A DNA stretch of 30,736 bases, taken from positions 1 through 30,736 of the forward strand of contig JBAYJS010000010.1 of the NCBI GenBank assembly GCA_041664985.1. Reading direction: 5' to 3'. This DNA comes from JBAYJS01 sp041664985. Its GTDB lineage: Bacteria; Patescibacteriota; Patescibacteriia; Buchananbacterales; UBA6539. Every line of letters starts with the position of its first letter. Positions within the stretch are counted from its first letter, which is position 1. Below the pieces are notes generated by a model. It ran no database searches. It was not told where the DNA came from and worked only from the letters and a program-made list of their open reading frames with translations. Positions 14,275-22,428 of the stretch are shown piece after piece. The translations under genes and the position numbers were made by a program.

Positions 14275-14313
14275 TTAAAATTTAATCGGTTTTACCATGA
14301 CTCTTTGAGCCAT
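14275..14313 (-). CDS. Upstream mini-ORF, 12 residues (leader peptide candidate)
   Basis: Reads MAQRVMVKPIKF and stop. A strong ribosome site, AAGGTAAGGGG, lies 7 nt before the ATG, better than anything in front of the main gene. Its first codons can form a TGGCTC/GAGTCA hairpin. Its stop codon is 2 nt before the first strand of the terminator-like hairpin, so a ribosome finishing here would cover that strand. No amino-acid run suggests a sensed amino acid. Confidence 0.5.
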   Translation of the reverse strand: MAQRVMVKPIKF

Positions 14314-14364
14314 ATGATAACCCCTTACCTTTTAAAAAATGAGTATTTTAACCTCCTCACAATT

Positions 14365-14393
14365 ATATTATCATATTTTAGCCAAAAAGTCAA
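14365..14393 (-). promoter_or_regulatory. Promoter of the large secreted-protein gene
   Basis: On the minus strand: TTGACT, a 17-bp spacer, TAATAT. The predicted transcript begins at an orphan GAGGAGG that has no start codon behind it. The 256 bases from 14394 to 14649 beyond it hold no gene that I can support, only an imperfect ACGCCT/AGGCGT inverted pair near 14504-14562. Confidence 0.8.
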
Positions 14394-14649
14394 TAATAAA
14401 GTTAACAAATTCAAAATATAAAACCCCAATTATAATTTAATTGCCATAAAAAAATAAATATCGGATTTTTTTGTTTAACAAAATTTCTTAAATTTCTAGC
14501 CTAACGCCTGTGTTCAGAGCATTAAATATGATTTAAGGCCATGTCATCACACTTAGGCGTCATCAAACATATTATTGGCAATAAAAATCTGTGTGTTTTA
14601 GCTACAGCAAAATCAAACTTTATAGCCAAACGGTTTAATTAACCCAAGC

Positions 14650-14678
14650 TTTAATCAGCCATATTTCTGTGCTATTAT
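14650..14678 (+). promoter_or_regulatory. Promoter giving a near-leaderless mRNA for the flippase
   Basis: TTTAAT, a 17-bp spacer, TATTAT at 14673-14678, then 6 nt to the ATG. Confidence 0.6.
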
Positions 14679-14684
14679 TGCCAT

Positions 14685-16130
14685 ATGAGTACAGTTCAAA
14701 AAATCGCCCACAATACGCTAATCCAAGTTATTGGCAAAACCGCAGTTATTGCTCTGGCTTTGGTTGGTTTTGGCTTGATGACCAGATATTTAGGCCAACA
14801 AGGCGTTGGTTACTATTCGACCATTTACGCCTTTTTGGCAATTTTTGGTATTTTGGTTGATTTGGGACTCCAAATGACTACCACCCAACTGATTTCCGAT
14901 CCCAAAGAAAATGAAGGCCAAATTTTGAGCAATGCCTTAACTATCAGATTTGTGGCTTCACTGATTTTTTTGAGCTTAGCACCAATCATTGCTTTATTTT
15001 TGCCCTATCCTGGCATTGTAAAAATTGGCATGATTATTGCTATTTTTGGTTTTGTTTCTGCTTCTCTCACTGCCACTTTGACCAGCCTGTTTCAAAAAAA
15101 TCTGATTATGCTCAAAGCCGTGATTGCTGAAGTGGTAGCAAAAATAATTTATCTACTGCTAACTATTATCGTTATTTATTTTGATTTTGGTTTGTTGGGA
15201 ATTTTGGTAGCGGCATCACTGGACAGTTTTTTTGTTTTTGCCATCATGTTTTATTTTGCTTCCAAACAAATGAAACTGAAACCAAGTTTTAATTGGCCGG
15301 TTTGGCAAAAAATTCTTTTGAAAACTTGGCCGGTGGCTTTAACTATTGCTTTAAATTTGATTTATTTCAAAGGTGATATTTTCATAATGTCTTTGGTCAG
15401 AAGTCAGGCTGAAGTTGGACTTTATGGCGCACCGTATAAAGTTTTGGAGGTTTTAATCAATATCACTTATTTATTTTTAGGTTTGATTTTACCGCTTTTG
15501 GCCCAAGCGGCAGCGACCAATGATCTTGGGAAATTAAAAAAAATCATCCAATCGGCTTTTGATTTTTTAATCATTGTCACTATCCCAATGATTGTCGGCG
15601 GTTACTTTTTGGGCAAACCTTTGATGGTTTTGATGGCCGGACCTGATTTTGCAATTTCTGGTCAAATTATTAAAATTTTACTTTTAGCCACCGGCGCAAT
15701 TTTTGTCGCCGGGCTTTTTGGCTATGCGGTCGTGGCTTTAAACTGTCAGAAAAAAATGATTAAATTTTACGCTGCCAATGCAATAATTTCCGTGATTGGT
15801 TATTTGATTTTTATTCCTTTATACTCCTACTGGGGTGCGGCTTGGATGACAGTCTTTACGGAACTTTTTATTTTAGCCACCGCCGGTTTGGTTTTATATC
15901 AGCAGCTCAAATTTTTGCCCAATTTAAAAATTTTTGCTAAAGCTTTAGCGGCTAGTTTAGTTATGGCGCTGGCTCTTTATTTTTTACCCACTTGGCCACT
16001 GATACTTTCAATTGCTTGTGGCGCTTTGGTTTATTTTATCAGCTTGTATCTATTCAAAGGTTTTGACAAGCAAATGGTTTTAGAAATTATTCAAATCAAA
16101 AAAAATGAAGCCCCTGACAATCAAGCATAA
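14685..16130 (+). CDS. Wzx-like polysaccharide flippase (MOP superfamily)
   Basis: Integral membrane protein of 481 residues with about 12-14 hydrophobic helices. The N-terminus NTLIQVIGKTAVIALALVGFGLMTRYLGQQGVGYYSTIYAFLAIFGILVDLGL is the classic start of oligosaccharide flippases (MOP/MATE superfamily), which move lipid-linked sugar repeat units across the membrane. The middle KGDIFIMSLVRSQAEVGLYGAPYKVLEV is also characteristic. It is the first of three plus-strand genes with an O-antigen ligase/polymerase-like gene as the third, and the GT39-like enzyme lies further upstream, so a surface glycan pathway is likely. The last codons overlap the next gene by 26 nt, which implies coupled translation. 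Confidence 0.9.
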   Translation: MSTVQKIAHNTLIQVIGKTAVIALALVGFGLMTRYLGQQGVGYYSTIYAFLAIFGILVDLGLQMTTTQLISDPKENEGQILSNALTIRFVASLIFLSLAPIIALFLPYPGIVKIGMIIAIFGFVSASLTATLTSLFQKNLIMLKAVIAEVVAKIIYLLLTIIVIYFDFGLLGILVAASLDSFFVFAIMFYFASKQMKLKPSFNWPVWQKILLKTWPVALTIALNLIYFKGDIFIMSLVRSQAEVGLYGAPYKVLEVLINITYLFLGLILPLLAQAAATNDLGKLKKIIQSAFDFLIIVTIPMIVGGYFLGKPLMVLMAGPDFAISGQIIKILLLATGAIFVAGLFGYAVVALNCQKKMIKFYAANAIISVIGYLIFIPLYSYWGAAWMTVFTELFILATAGLVLYQQLKFLPNLKIFAKALAASLVMALALYFLPTWPLILSIACGALVYFISLYLFKGFDKQMVLEIIQIKKNEAPDNQA

Positions 16131-17091
16131 AATTTATGGCCGATTTGTTATTACCGAACCGGTTTTGATTGATTTGATTAAATCCCCGGCTTTACAACGC
16201 CTAAAAAAAGTAAATCAACATGGGGCTTGGATTTTTCAGCCAATGTACTCGGAAAAATTTACCCGGTTTGACCATTCCTTGGGTGTCATGCTTTTACTTA
16301 AAAAATATGGCGCCAGCCTAGAAGAACAAATTGCCGGTTTGCTCCATGATATTTCCCACACCGCTTTTTCTCATGTTGGCGATCGAGTTTTTGGCCGCGA
16401 GCTGACTCAAGATTACCAGGACAGTAAACTGGAGTTAGCCTTTGAACTGCAGGGAATCAATAAGGTTTTAAAAAAACACGGGATTAAACCAAAAACAATC
16501 TTGGATTTTTCCAATTTCACCTTGCTGGAAAAATATTTGCCAGACTTGTGCGCTGACCGAATTGACTATACTTTACAAGATCCAGTTACTAATCGTTTAA
16601 TCAAGTATCAAGCTAAAAAATTAATCAAAAATCTAATTGTTTTTCGGGATGAATTTGTCTTTGTCGATAAAAAATCAGCTCAAAATTTTTCCTACCTGTA
16701 TTTAAAACTAAACCAAAAAGTCTGGTGTAACCCGATGCAATCAAGTCTTTACTATATTTTGGCTGAAGCAATTAAAATAGGTTTAGATAAAAACATCATC
16801 AGCAAAAAAGATTTATTTACAACCGACGAAATTGTCACCAAAAAATTAAAAGCCGCCAAAGATCCAGTCATTAACCAAAAATTAAAACTCCTAAAAACTT
16901 TAAAAGTTAAAATTGTTCCCAAAGCCAAAGCTGATTTGTACGTTAGATCAAAATACCGAATTGCCGATCCGCCAATTTTACAAAACGGCAAATTGATCAG
17001 ACTTTCCCGGCTGGATAAAAATTACCGGCAAAAAATAAAAGAATTTAAAAAATGGGCCAAAGCCGGCTATTACATTAAAATCATAAATTAA
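16105..17091 (+). CDS. HD-domain phosphohydrolase (dNTPase/SAMHD1-like)
   Basis: The 328-residue soluble protein starts KHKIYGRFVITEPVLIDLIKSPALQRLKKVNQHG, as in the HD-superfamily group related to dGTPases and SAMHD1. The metal site is intact: FDHSLGVMLLLKKYG (first His), LLHDISHTAFSH (the HD pair and HxxxxSH) and LCADRIDYTLQD (distal Asp), between about residues 55 and 155. The C-terminal half is lysine-rich and less conserved. The substrate may be dNTPs or another nucleotide. It overlaps the flippase gene by 26 nt and is followed 2 nt later by the ligase-like gene, so the three are co-transcribed, although an HD hydrolase has no obvious place in glycan assembly. Confidence 0.87.
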   Translation: MKPLTIKHKIYGRFVITEPVLIDLIKSPALQRLKKVNQHGAWIFQPMYSEKFTRFDHSLGVMLLLKKYGASLEEQIAGLLHDISHTAFSHVGDRVFGRELTQDYQDSKLELAFELQGINKVLKKHGIKPKTILDFSNFTLLEKYLPDLCADRIDYTLQDPVTNRLIKYQAKKLIKNLIVFRDEFVFVDKKSAQNFSYLYLKLNQKVWCNPMQSSLYYILAEAIKIGLDKNIISKKDLFTTDEIVTKKLKAAKDPVINQKLKLLKTLKVKIVPKAKADLYVRSKYRIADPPILQNGKLIRLSRLDKNYRQKIKEFKKWAKAGYYIKIIN

Positions 17092-17093
17092 TT

Positions 17094-18398
17094 ATGTTTT
17101 GGTTTGATTTCAACTGGCAAATTCAAACTTTTCTTAATCAATTCTATCTTGAACTGAATTTTTTACTTTTGGTAATTTTAGTTGTTTTGGGTTATTTGAG
17201 TTACAAAAAACCAATTTACGCTGCCGCAGGCACCATTATTTTATTACCCACTTATTTGGTTCGCAGTCAAATTTGGTTTATACCAATTACTTTTTTGGAA
17301 CTATGTATTTTAATTACTTTTTTTGGTTGGCTAATAAAAACCAAACCCTATAAATCAAAACTATCATTAAAAAATTATGGCTGGCCGATTTTATTGGTTT
17401 TGTTCGGTGCCAGCGTTGCAGTTTTAATCGCACCGGATAAAATCGCTGCCACGGGGCTTTGGAAAGCTTATTTTATTGAACCGATTTTATTTTTTTTAGT
17501 ACTAACTGACGTTGCCAAATTGCCGGAAAATAAAAAAATTATTCTTTGGGCTTTGGGCATTGGCAGTTTAATTATTTCGCTTTTAGCCATTTACCAAAAA
17601 TTTACCGCTTTTGGCATTGCCCAACCAATTTGGATTGGTCAAAGTCGCCGGCGGACAACTTCAATTTTTAGCTCGCCTAATGCCGTTGGTTTATATTTAG
17701 GCCCAATAGTTGCAATTTATCTGCCGTGGCTTTTGGGCGAATGGAAAAATTATAAAGCCACAATTTGTAAAATTATTATTTTAGCCGCAGCGGTTTTGGC
17801 AATTATCTTTTCAGTTTCGGCCGGCGCTTTAGTTGGCTTAGTCGGCGCTTTAGTTTTTATAATTTTTGTTCTAATTTGGCCTAAAATTAAAAACTGGAAA
17901 GATCAGCTAAACAAACCAATTTTACCAGCAATAATTTTAGCTGCCGTTTTAATAATTTTAGTCGGATCAATTTTTGGCAATAAAATTTTAAGCTCAAAAA
18001 TAAACGGCTTATCCGGCCAAAACCGTTTAGTGCTTTGGCAAATGAGCGAAAAATATTTAATCGCTTCACCGAAAAATTTTGTTTTGGGCGCTGGTATTTT
18101 AGGTTTTGCCAAATTCCAAAACGAACAAAGAGATCCGCTCAAAATGGAACCGTTACTTTATCCTCATAATATTTTACTGAATTTTTGGCTCGAAATTGGC
18201 TTGGTTGGATTAGCTGGCTTAGTTTGGCTGATAATTTTATTTTTCAAAAATGCTAAAAAAGATTGGCGACAATTTAAATGGCTTAAGCTTGGCTTAATGG
18301 CAGCAATGATTACAATTATTATTCACGGCCTGGTTGATGTGCCCTATTTTAAAAATGATTTAGCCGTTTTATTTTGGCTGATAGTTTCTTTAATTTAA
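17094..18398 (+). CDS. O-antigen ligase/polymerase-like membrane protein
   Basis: Polytopic protein of 434 residues with about ten to twelve helices. The Wzy/WaaL signature is visible late in the protein. A GLSGQNRLVLWQMSEKYLIASPKNFVLGAGILG segment in the large external loop is followed by LLYPHNILLNFWLEIGLVGLAGLVW, which holds the conserved PHN...E.G..G motif, and then HGLVDVPYFKND. An early stretch SRRRTTSIFSSPNAVGLYLGP also matches the family. Such proteins either polymerise repeat units or ligate glycan to its final acceptor. Which applies here is not decidable. It is the last gene of the flippase unit and ends at a bidirectional terminator. Confidence 0.88.
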   Translation: MFWFDFNWQIQTFLNQFYLELNFLLLVILVVLGYLSYKKPIYAAAGTIILLPTYLVRSQIWFIPITFLELCILITFFGWLIKTKPYKSKLSLKNYGWPILLVLFGASVAVLIAPDKIAATGLWKAYFIEPILFFLVLTDVAKLPENKKIILWALGIGSLIISLLAIYQKFTAFGIAQPIWIGQSRRRTTSIFSSPNAVGLYLGPIVAIYLPWLLGEWKNYKATICKIIILAAAVLAIIFSVSAGALVGLVGALVFIIFVLIWPKIKNWKDQLNKPILPAIILAAVLIILVGSIFGNKILSSKINGLSGQNRLVLWQMSEKYLIASPKNFVLGAGILGFAKFQNEQRDPLKMEPLLYPHNILLNFWLEIGLVGLAGLVWLIILFFKNAKKDWRQFKWLKLGLMAAMITIIIHGLVDVPYFKNDLAVLFWLIVSLI

Positions 18399-18445
18399 AT
18401 AAAAAAGTAGAGACGCACAATTTTGCATCTCTACTTTTTTATTTG
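18399..18445. terminator. Bidirectional terminator between convergent genes
   Basis: AAAAAAGTAGAGA pairs with TCTCTACTTTTTT around a 14-nt loop, serving the plus-strand ligase gene and the minus-strand channel-like gene. Confidence 0.88.
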
Positions 18446-18450
18446 AGTTT

Positions 18451-19125
18451 TTATTTTCCAATGAGTTTATCGATAAATTCTTTGGCTTTATCTTTACCGC
18501 CTAAACCAAACGCGATACCGCCGGCCATTGAAACCATAAAGACTAACCCGGCAAATAAAATTTTGATTAAATCGGAAGCAACTTGCAATTGAATCAAGGC
18601 AGCCATTATGGTAAAGACCAATAAAGACCATTTCGCTACCGTGGCTAAAAAATCAGCCGCTGCCAGTTTGGCGGCTAAAGCTGTTTCTTTAACTAAGGTA
18701 TGAACGAAATTAGCAACGACGATACCAACAATCAAAATGATTATGGCGATAAAGACATTGGGCAGATACAGCACGACCGCGCTTAAAAATTCGGAGATTT
18801 GACTTAGTCCCAAAATGTCAGCTGCCGCAATTAAAACGACGGCATACAAAAACCAGGCCACCAATAAACCAAGAGCTTTACTGACTTCTAGTTTGAAGCC
18901 AATACCTTCTAAAATCTTTTTTAAGCCCGTGGTTTCTACGGCCCGGTCAATGTATATTTTTTTGACGATTTGACTGACTAAGCGGCCAAAAGTATTGGCC
19001 AAAAACAGACCGACGATAAACAGCAAAATGGCTCCCAAAAGATTGGGAATCAAATTGACAAACTTAAGCCAAATTTCAATAAAGGATGTGGAAAAAATTG
19101 AGCCTAAATCGTTTAAAACGGTCAT
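18451..19125 (-). CDS. Conserved TM-helix protein, mechanosensitive-channel-like
   Basis: Membrane protein of 224 residues with about five helices. Two related halves are visible. IPNLLGAILLFIVGLFLANTFGRLVSQIVKK (about 25-55) and LPNVFIAIIILIVGIVVANFVHTLVKETA (about 121-149) each begin with the LPN..G.I.I...G...A pattern of the conserved TM-helix family related to small-conductance mechanosensitive channels. The C-terminal MAGGIAFGLGGKDKAKEFIDKL is the glycine-rich pore-helix-like segment (family FGLGGKD). The large MscS cytoplasmic domain is absent. A channel or osmotic role is inferred by family only. TAGGAGATT lies a few bases before ATG 19125. It follows the two pilin-like genes closely and may be on their transcript. 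Confidence 0.85.
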   Translation of the reverse strand: MTVLNDLGSIFSTSFIEIWLKFVNLIPNLLGAILLFIVGLFLANTFGRLVSQIVKKIYIDRAVETTGLKKILEGIGFKLEVSKALGLLVAWFLYAVVLIAAADILGLSQISEFLSAVVLYLPNVFIAIIILIVGIVVANFVHTLVKETALAAKLAAADFLATVAKWSLLVFTIMAALIQLQVASDLIKILFAGLVFMVSMAGGIAFGLGGKDKAKEFIDKLIGK

Positions 19126-19146
19126 ATTAAATCTCCTAAATTATTT

Positions 19147-19506
19147 TTAAACGGCGCCGGTTGCAGTCATAAGTTGACCGATGACGAAAGTAGCTAAGGC
19201 GTAAGCAACAAAGATAATTACCAAACCGACAACGCCGGCGCTGATAATTTTTTTGGCTGAGCCAACTTTTTCTTCGCTACCACCGGAAGTCAACCAAACA
19301 AATCCGCCGTAAAGGATAATGACGATAGCAATAATGCCTAAGAAGCTAAGTAAAATTCTGATTACCGCCATAATACCTTCGCGGATATCTTTAGTCCCTA
19401 AACCAGTGTAGGTGCCATAGTTCAAGCCGGTTTCTAAGGCTAAAACTGGCATTGCGGAAAAAACGAAAATGGACAATAACATTGTTAAAACGAGTAATTT
19501 TTTCAT
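19147..19506 (-). CDS. Pilin-like conjugal-transfer-type protein, copy 2 (Mbov_0395-like)
   Basis: The 119-residue exported membrane protein has a cleavable signal peptide (residues 1-24, MKKLLVLTMLLSIFVFSAMP then VLA), followed by two hydrophobic helices: about 47-71 ending IILYGGFVWLTSGGSEEKVGSAKK, and about 88-112. This is the VirB2/TrbC-like arrangement seen in short pilin-like proteins of candidate phyla. It is nearly identical to the next gene upstream, differing mainly in the mature N-terminus (LETGLNYGTYTGLG) and a few hydrophobic positions. A GGAAGGGGGTG ribosome site sits about 5 nt before the ATG, directly after an 8-bp hairpin. No other secretion-system gene is present here, so assembly partners must lie elsewhere. 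Confidence 0.85.
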   Translation of the reverse strand: MKKLLVLTMLLSIFVFSAMPVLALETGLNYGTYTGLGTKDIREGIMAVIRILLSFLGIIAIVIILYGGFVWLTSGGSEEKVGSAKKIISAGVVGLVIIFVAYALATFVIGQLMTATGAV

Positions 19507-19520
19507 ATTTTCACCCCCTT

Positions 19521-19539
19521 CCTTAAATTAAATTTAAGG
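19521..19539 (-). promoter_or_regulatory. Hairpin at the ribosome site of pilin-like copy 2
   Basis: Perfect 8-bp stem CCTTAAAT/ATTTAAGG with a 3-nt loop. Its 3' strand supplies the first AAGG of the Shine-Dalgarno region, so folding could limit ribosome access or mark a processing site between the two pilin-like genes. Confidence 0.5.
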
Positions 19540-19561
19540 TAATTAAATTATTAAACTAGCT

Positions 19562-19921
19562 TTAGACTGCACCAGTGGCTGACATAATTTGAGTGACGAC
19601 AAAGGTCGCTAAAGCGTAGGAAACAAAGATGATTACCAAACCGACAACGCCGGCGCTGATAATTTTTTTGGCTGAGCCAATTTTTTCTTCGCTACCAGCT
19701 GAAGTCAACCAAATAAAGCCGCCATACAAAATAATGACGATAGCAATAATACCCAAGAAGCTCAAAAGTAATCTGATTATTGCCATAATACCTTCCCGGA
19801 TATCTTTAGTGCCTAAACCGGTCAAAGTACCATAACCCAAACCAACGTCTAAGGCTAAAGCCGGCATAACAGTCAAAGCAAAAATGGCGACTAAAGTTGT
19901 AAAAATTGCAATTTTTTTCAT
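19562..19921 (-). CDS. Pilin-like conjugal-transfer-type protein, copy 1 (Mbov_0395-like)
   Basis: The 119-residue paralogue of the downstream gene has the same signal peptide layout (MKKIAIFTTLVAIFALTVMP then ALA) and the same two helices around YGGFIWLTSAGSEEKIGSAKK. The central block LGTKDIREGIMA is identical in both proteins. The frame can be opened further upstream, but ATG 19921 gives a proper signal peptide and has GGGGGTGG about 5 nt before it. It is expressed from a promoter at 19982-20010. The high identity of the two genes, protein and DNA, points to recent tandem duplication or ongoing gene conversion. The strong ribosome sites suggest abundant products, as expected for a structural subunit. 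Confidence 0.87.
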   Translation of the reverse strand: MKKIAIFTTLVAIFALTVMPALALDVGLGYGTLTGLGTKDIREGIMAIIRLLLSFLGIIAIVIILYGGFIWLTSAGSEEKIGSAKKIISAGVVGLVIIFVSYALATFVVTQIMSATGAV

Positions 19922-19981
19922 TTTTCCACCCCCTTTCAAAGTTTGTTGATTTAATGATTAAATATTGCTAAATCTGTCGTT

Positions 19982-20010
19982 AGTATAACATAAATCAATC
20001 ACAACATCAA
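19982..20010 (-). promoter_or_regulatory. Promoter of the pilin-like genes
   Basis: On the minus strand: TTGATG, a 17-bp spacer, TATACT, with a leader of about 55 nt. Confidence 0.75.
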
Positions 20011-20014
20011 ATCA

Positions 20015-20043
20015 TTTACAAGCGCCTAAAAATGTGCTAGAAT
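20015..20043 (+). promoter_or_regulatory. Promoter of the lysozyme-like gene
   Basis: TTTACA, a 17-bp spacer, TAGAAT. It diverges from the pilin promoter with only 4 bp between the -35 boxes. Its -10 box covers an earlier in-frame ATG at 20042. Confidence 0.75.
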
Positions 20044-20062
20044 GAATATAGCAATTAACGCT

Positions 20063-22312
20063 ATGGCTCCTCTAAATTACCCCCAAAAAACAAAAATAAA
20101 AACCATCGGGTTTGGCCGCTCGGCTAGACAGCAATCCTTTTTTAGGCTAAGAATTTTAATCTTAGCTCTTTTAGTTTTTATCCCAAATACGGTTTTTGCC
20201 AGAACCTACAATCCTAATAATATTATTACCGATAATGACTTGCGGGACAGTTCGGCTCTGTCTCAAACTGCCATTCAAAAGTTTTTAGAACGCGAAAATA
20301 GCGTTTTGGCTCGCTACAGCGCTATTGTACAAAATCAATCCCTGACTGCCGCTCAAATGATTTGGCAAGTTTCCCAAAAACACACTGTTTCGCCAAAATT
20401 TATTTTAGCCACCCTGGAAAAAGAACAAGGCTTGATCCATAAAACTCAAGCCACGGAAAAAGCTTTTGACTGGGCCACCGGCTACGGTTGCTACAGTGGT
20501 ACCTGCAAAGAAAAATACCGAGGGCTTTACAACCAAATTGACGCTGCTGCCGAAACTCAAGATATTTATTGGCAAAAAGCCGGTCAATTTGGTTTTGCCG
20601 CTGGCAAAACCAGCACTACTTATGACGGTTTTGTGGTTACCCCGGAAAATCGGGCGACTGCCAATCTTTTTATTTACACGCCTTATGTCGGTTACTCTCC
20701 CGAACTTGGCGTCACTGCGCCTTACGGCGGCAACCGCTTATTTTGGACGGTGTGGTATCGATATTTTACCGATCAAAAATTTCTTGACGGTCAAACGATC
20801 ACTGACGGTCAAAATTATTGGTTGATTCAAAACAATAAAAAAAGGTTATTTTCTTCCAAAAATTTATTTTTAACCGATTACAAAATCAGTGATGCAATTT
20901 TTGTCAGCCAAAAAAATCTTAATTCCTATCCTGATGGCGCACCAATAACCGCTTTAAAAAACAGCTTGGTTAAGTCAGCGGTTTCCGGCCAAATCTTTTT
21001 GCTGGATGAAAATCAAAAACGACCGCTAATTGACAATGAAGCTTTGGCTTTGTTTTCAGAAGTAAAAATTAGCTTAACCGAGAGTGAAATTCCTTCTGTT
21101 TCCAATGAAGAATTGTCTAATTACACTTTAGGCAATACCATTTCTAAAACTTCGCTTTACCCGAAAGGAAAATTATTTCAAGATCCAACCGGTCAAGTCT
21201 GGCTGGTTAAAGATGGCATTAAATATCCGGTCGACCAAATCGTTTGGCAAAATAAATTTAGCAGCAAACCGGCCGAACCGGTGGCTGTTGGCGAACTTGA
21301 TCAATTTCCAGCCGGTGATCCGATTAAATTAAAGGATGGCACGTTTGTTATCAATGACGGTAAATATTATTTAATTACTGCCGGCGAACGAGTGAGAATC
21401 ATGGATTTGGAAATTTTTAACCGCACCTTTGGTTTGGATAAAAAAGAAAATGCTTTAAAAGTTTCAACCGCACTTTTGGAAATTCACACTGCCGGCGACA
21501 TGATTGATTATATTGACGATACCGTCAAAGACCAAATTTCAACTCCAGTAAGCGATATCCCTTCGATTCAAAACTATGCAGCTGAATTTCAATCAATTTC
21601 TCCCGAAGAATTGGTTTTAATGACTCAAGAAACCAAACAAATCACCGTCAAATTTAAAAATACCGGTACTACAACTTGGCAACCGGGCGATGTTTGGCTG
21701 AAAGTTTCCGATCAAGGCAAAGACTCAAGCTCTTTTGGTGCCAATAAAAATATTAATTTCAATGAGACCAGCGTCGCTTTTGGCCAAATTGGCACTTTTA
21801 CCGTTAGCTTGACCGGCCCGGCAAAAACCAATGATTTAATCAATCAGTTTTTCTCCTTATACAAAAAAAATGATACTACCGGTGAAAAAATTGCCAGCAC
21901 GGCCAGATTCATTTTTGTCAAAATCGGAGAAACCAGCCAGATTACAAAACATAACCTGCCGGCTGAAATTAAAAACAAAAAAAACTTAGTTTCAATTACG
22001 ATTAAAATAAAAAATACCGGCAAAGAAACCTGGACTTCCAAAAAGACCGCTTTGTCAGTTTACAATACTGATGGCTCAGTCAGCCCGTTTTACGATAAAA
22101 ACGATTGGATCAGAAAAGATGTTGCCGCCGTACCAATCAACGCCAGCAAAATCAAACCCGGCCAAACCGCGGAATTTCGATTTATCCTAAATGCCAAAAC
22201 TGTTAAAAGTGGCACGTACACTTTAAATCTACAGTTAAAACTTTTGGATAAAGACAAGCAGGTTTTGCTTGATGGTAAGCAGCAATGGCAGCAAAAAATT
22301 ATTGTAAAATAA
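20063..22312 (+). CDS. Secreted lysozyme-like wall protein with NBR1-type Ig domains
   Basis: Exported protein of 749 residues. I take ATG 20063 because the promoter covers the earlier ATG 20042. A basic N-terminus and hydrophobic segment (about 29-46, ending VFA) form a signal peptide or anchor. Residues of about 85-240 form a lysozyme-fold-like domain: MIWQVSQKHTVSPKFILATLEKEQGLI with a candidate catalytic Glu, then a disulphide-like CYSGTC, and ATANLFIYTPYVGY, a motif of secreted peptidoglycan-acting proteins. The middle (about 245-480) holds repeated YWLIQNNKKRLFSS-type units resembling surface repeats. Two beta-sandwich domains follow (about 515-625 and 640-749), each with the NBR1-like start VKFKNTGTTTWQPGD or IKIKNTGKETWTSKK. 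It probably remodels or binds the cell wall. Activity is inferred. Confidence 0.75.
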   Translation: MAPLNYPQKTKIKTIGFGRSARQQSFFRLRILILALLVFIPNTVFARTYNPNNIITDNDLRDSSALSQTAIQKFLERENSVLARYSAIVQNQSLTAAQMIWQVSQKHTVSPKFILATLEKEQGLIHKTQATEKAFDWATGYGCYSGTCKEKYRGLYNQIDAAAETQDIYWQKAGQFGFAAGKTSTTYDGFVVTPENRATANLFIYTPYVGYSPELGVTAPYGGNRLFWTVWYRYFTDQKFLDGQTITDGQNYWLIQNNKKRLFSSKNLFLTDYKISDAIFVSQKNLNSYPDGAPITALKNSLVKSAVSGQIFLLDENQKRPLIDNEALALFSEVKISLTESEIPSVSNEELSNYTLGNTISKTSLYPKGKLFQDPTGQVWLVKDGIKYPVDQIVWQNKFSSKPAEPVAVGELDQFPAGDPIKLKDGTFVINDGKYYLITAGERVRIMDLEIFNRTFGLDKKENALKVSTALLEIHTAGDMIDYIDDTVKDQISTPVSDIPSIQNYAAEFQSISPEELVLMTQETKQITVKFKNTGTTTWQPGDVWLKVSDQGKDSSSFGANKNINFNETSVAFGQIGTFTVSLTGPAKTNDLINQFFSLYKKNDTTGEKIASTARFIFVKIGETSQITKHNLPAEIKNKKNLVSITIKIKNTGKETWTSKKTALSVYNTDGSVSPFYDKNDWIRKDVAAVPINASKIKPGQTAEFRFILNAKTVKSGTYTLNLQLKLLDKDKQVLLDGKQQWQQKIIVK

Positions 22313-22325
22313 ATAGTCTACTCTA

Positions 22326-22355
22326 ATCCCGTCGCCAAAAGCGGCGGGATTTTTT
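22326..22355 (+). terminator. Terminator of the lysozyme-like gene
   Basis: TCCCGTCGC/GCGGCGGGA stem with loop CAAAA and one G-T pair, followed by six T. Confidence 0.88.
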
Positions 22356-22356
22356 G

Positions 22357-22409
22357 ATTAAAAAAAGAAGGGCTTCAAAACTCAGTTCCTCCAAAGTTTC
22401 AAAACCCTT
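22357..22409 (-). terminator. Probable terminator of the fucose-isomerase-like gene
   Basis: An imperfect stem of AAGGG plus AAAC arms (22396-22409 with 22368-22381) has a GGAGGAA-containing loop and is followed by a T run on the minus strand. Confidence 0.6.
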
Positions 22410-22428
22410 ACGGGTCAACATGCAACGA

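Noticed and set aside
20042..20062. Upstream ATG for the lysozyme-like gene
   Set aside because: It overlaps the -10 box, so it would not be in the transcript.
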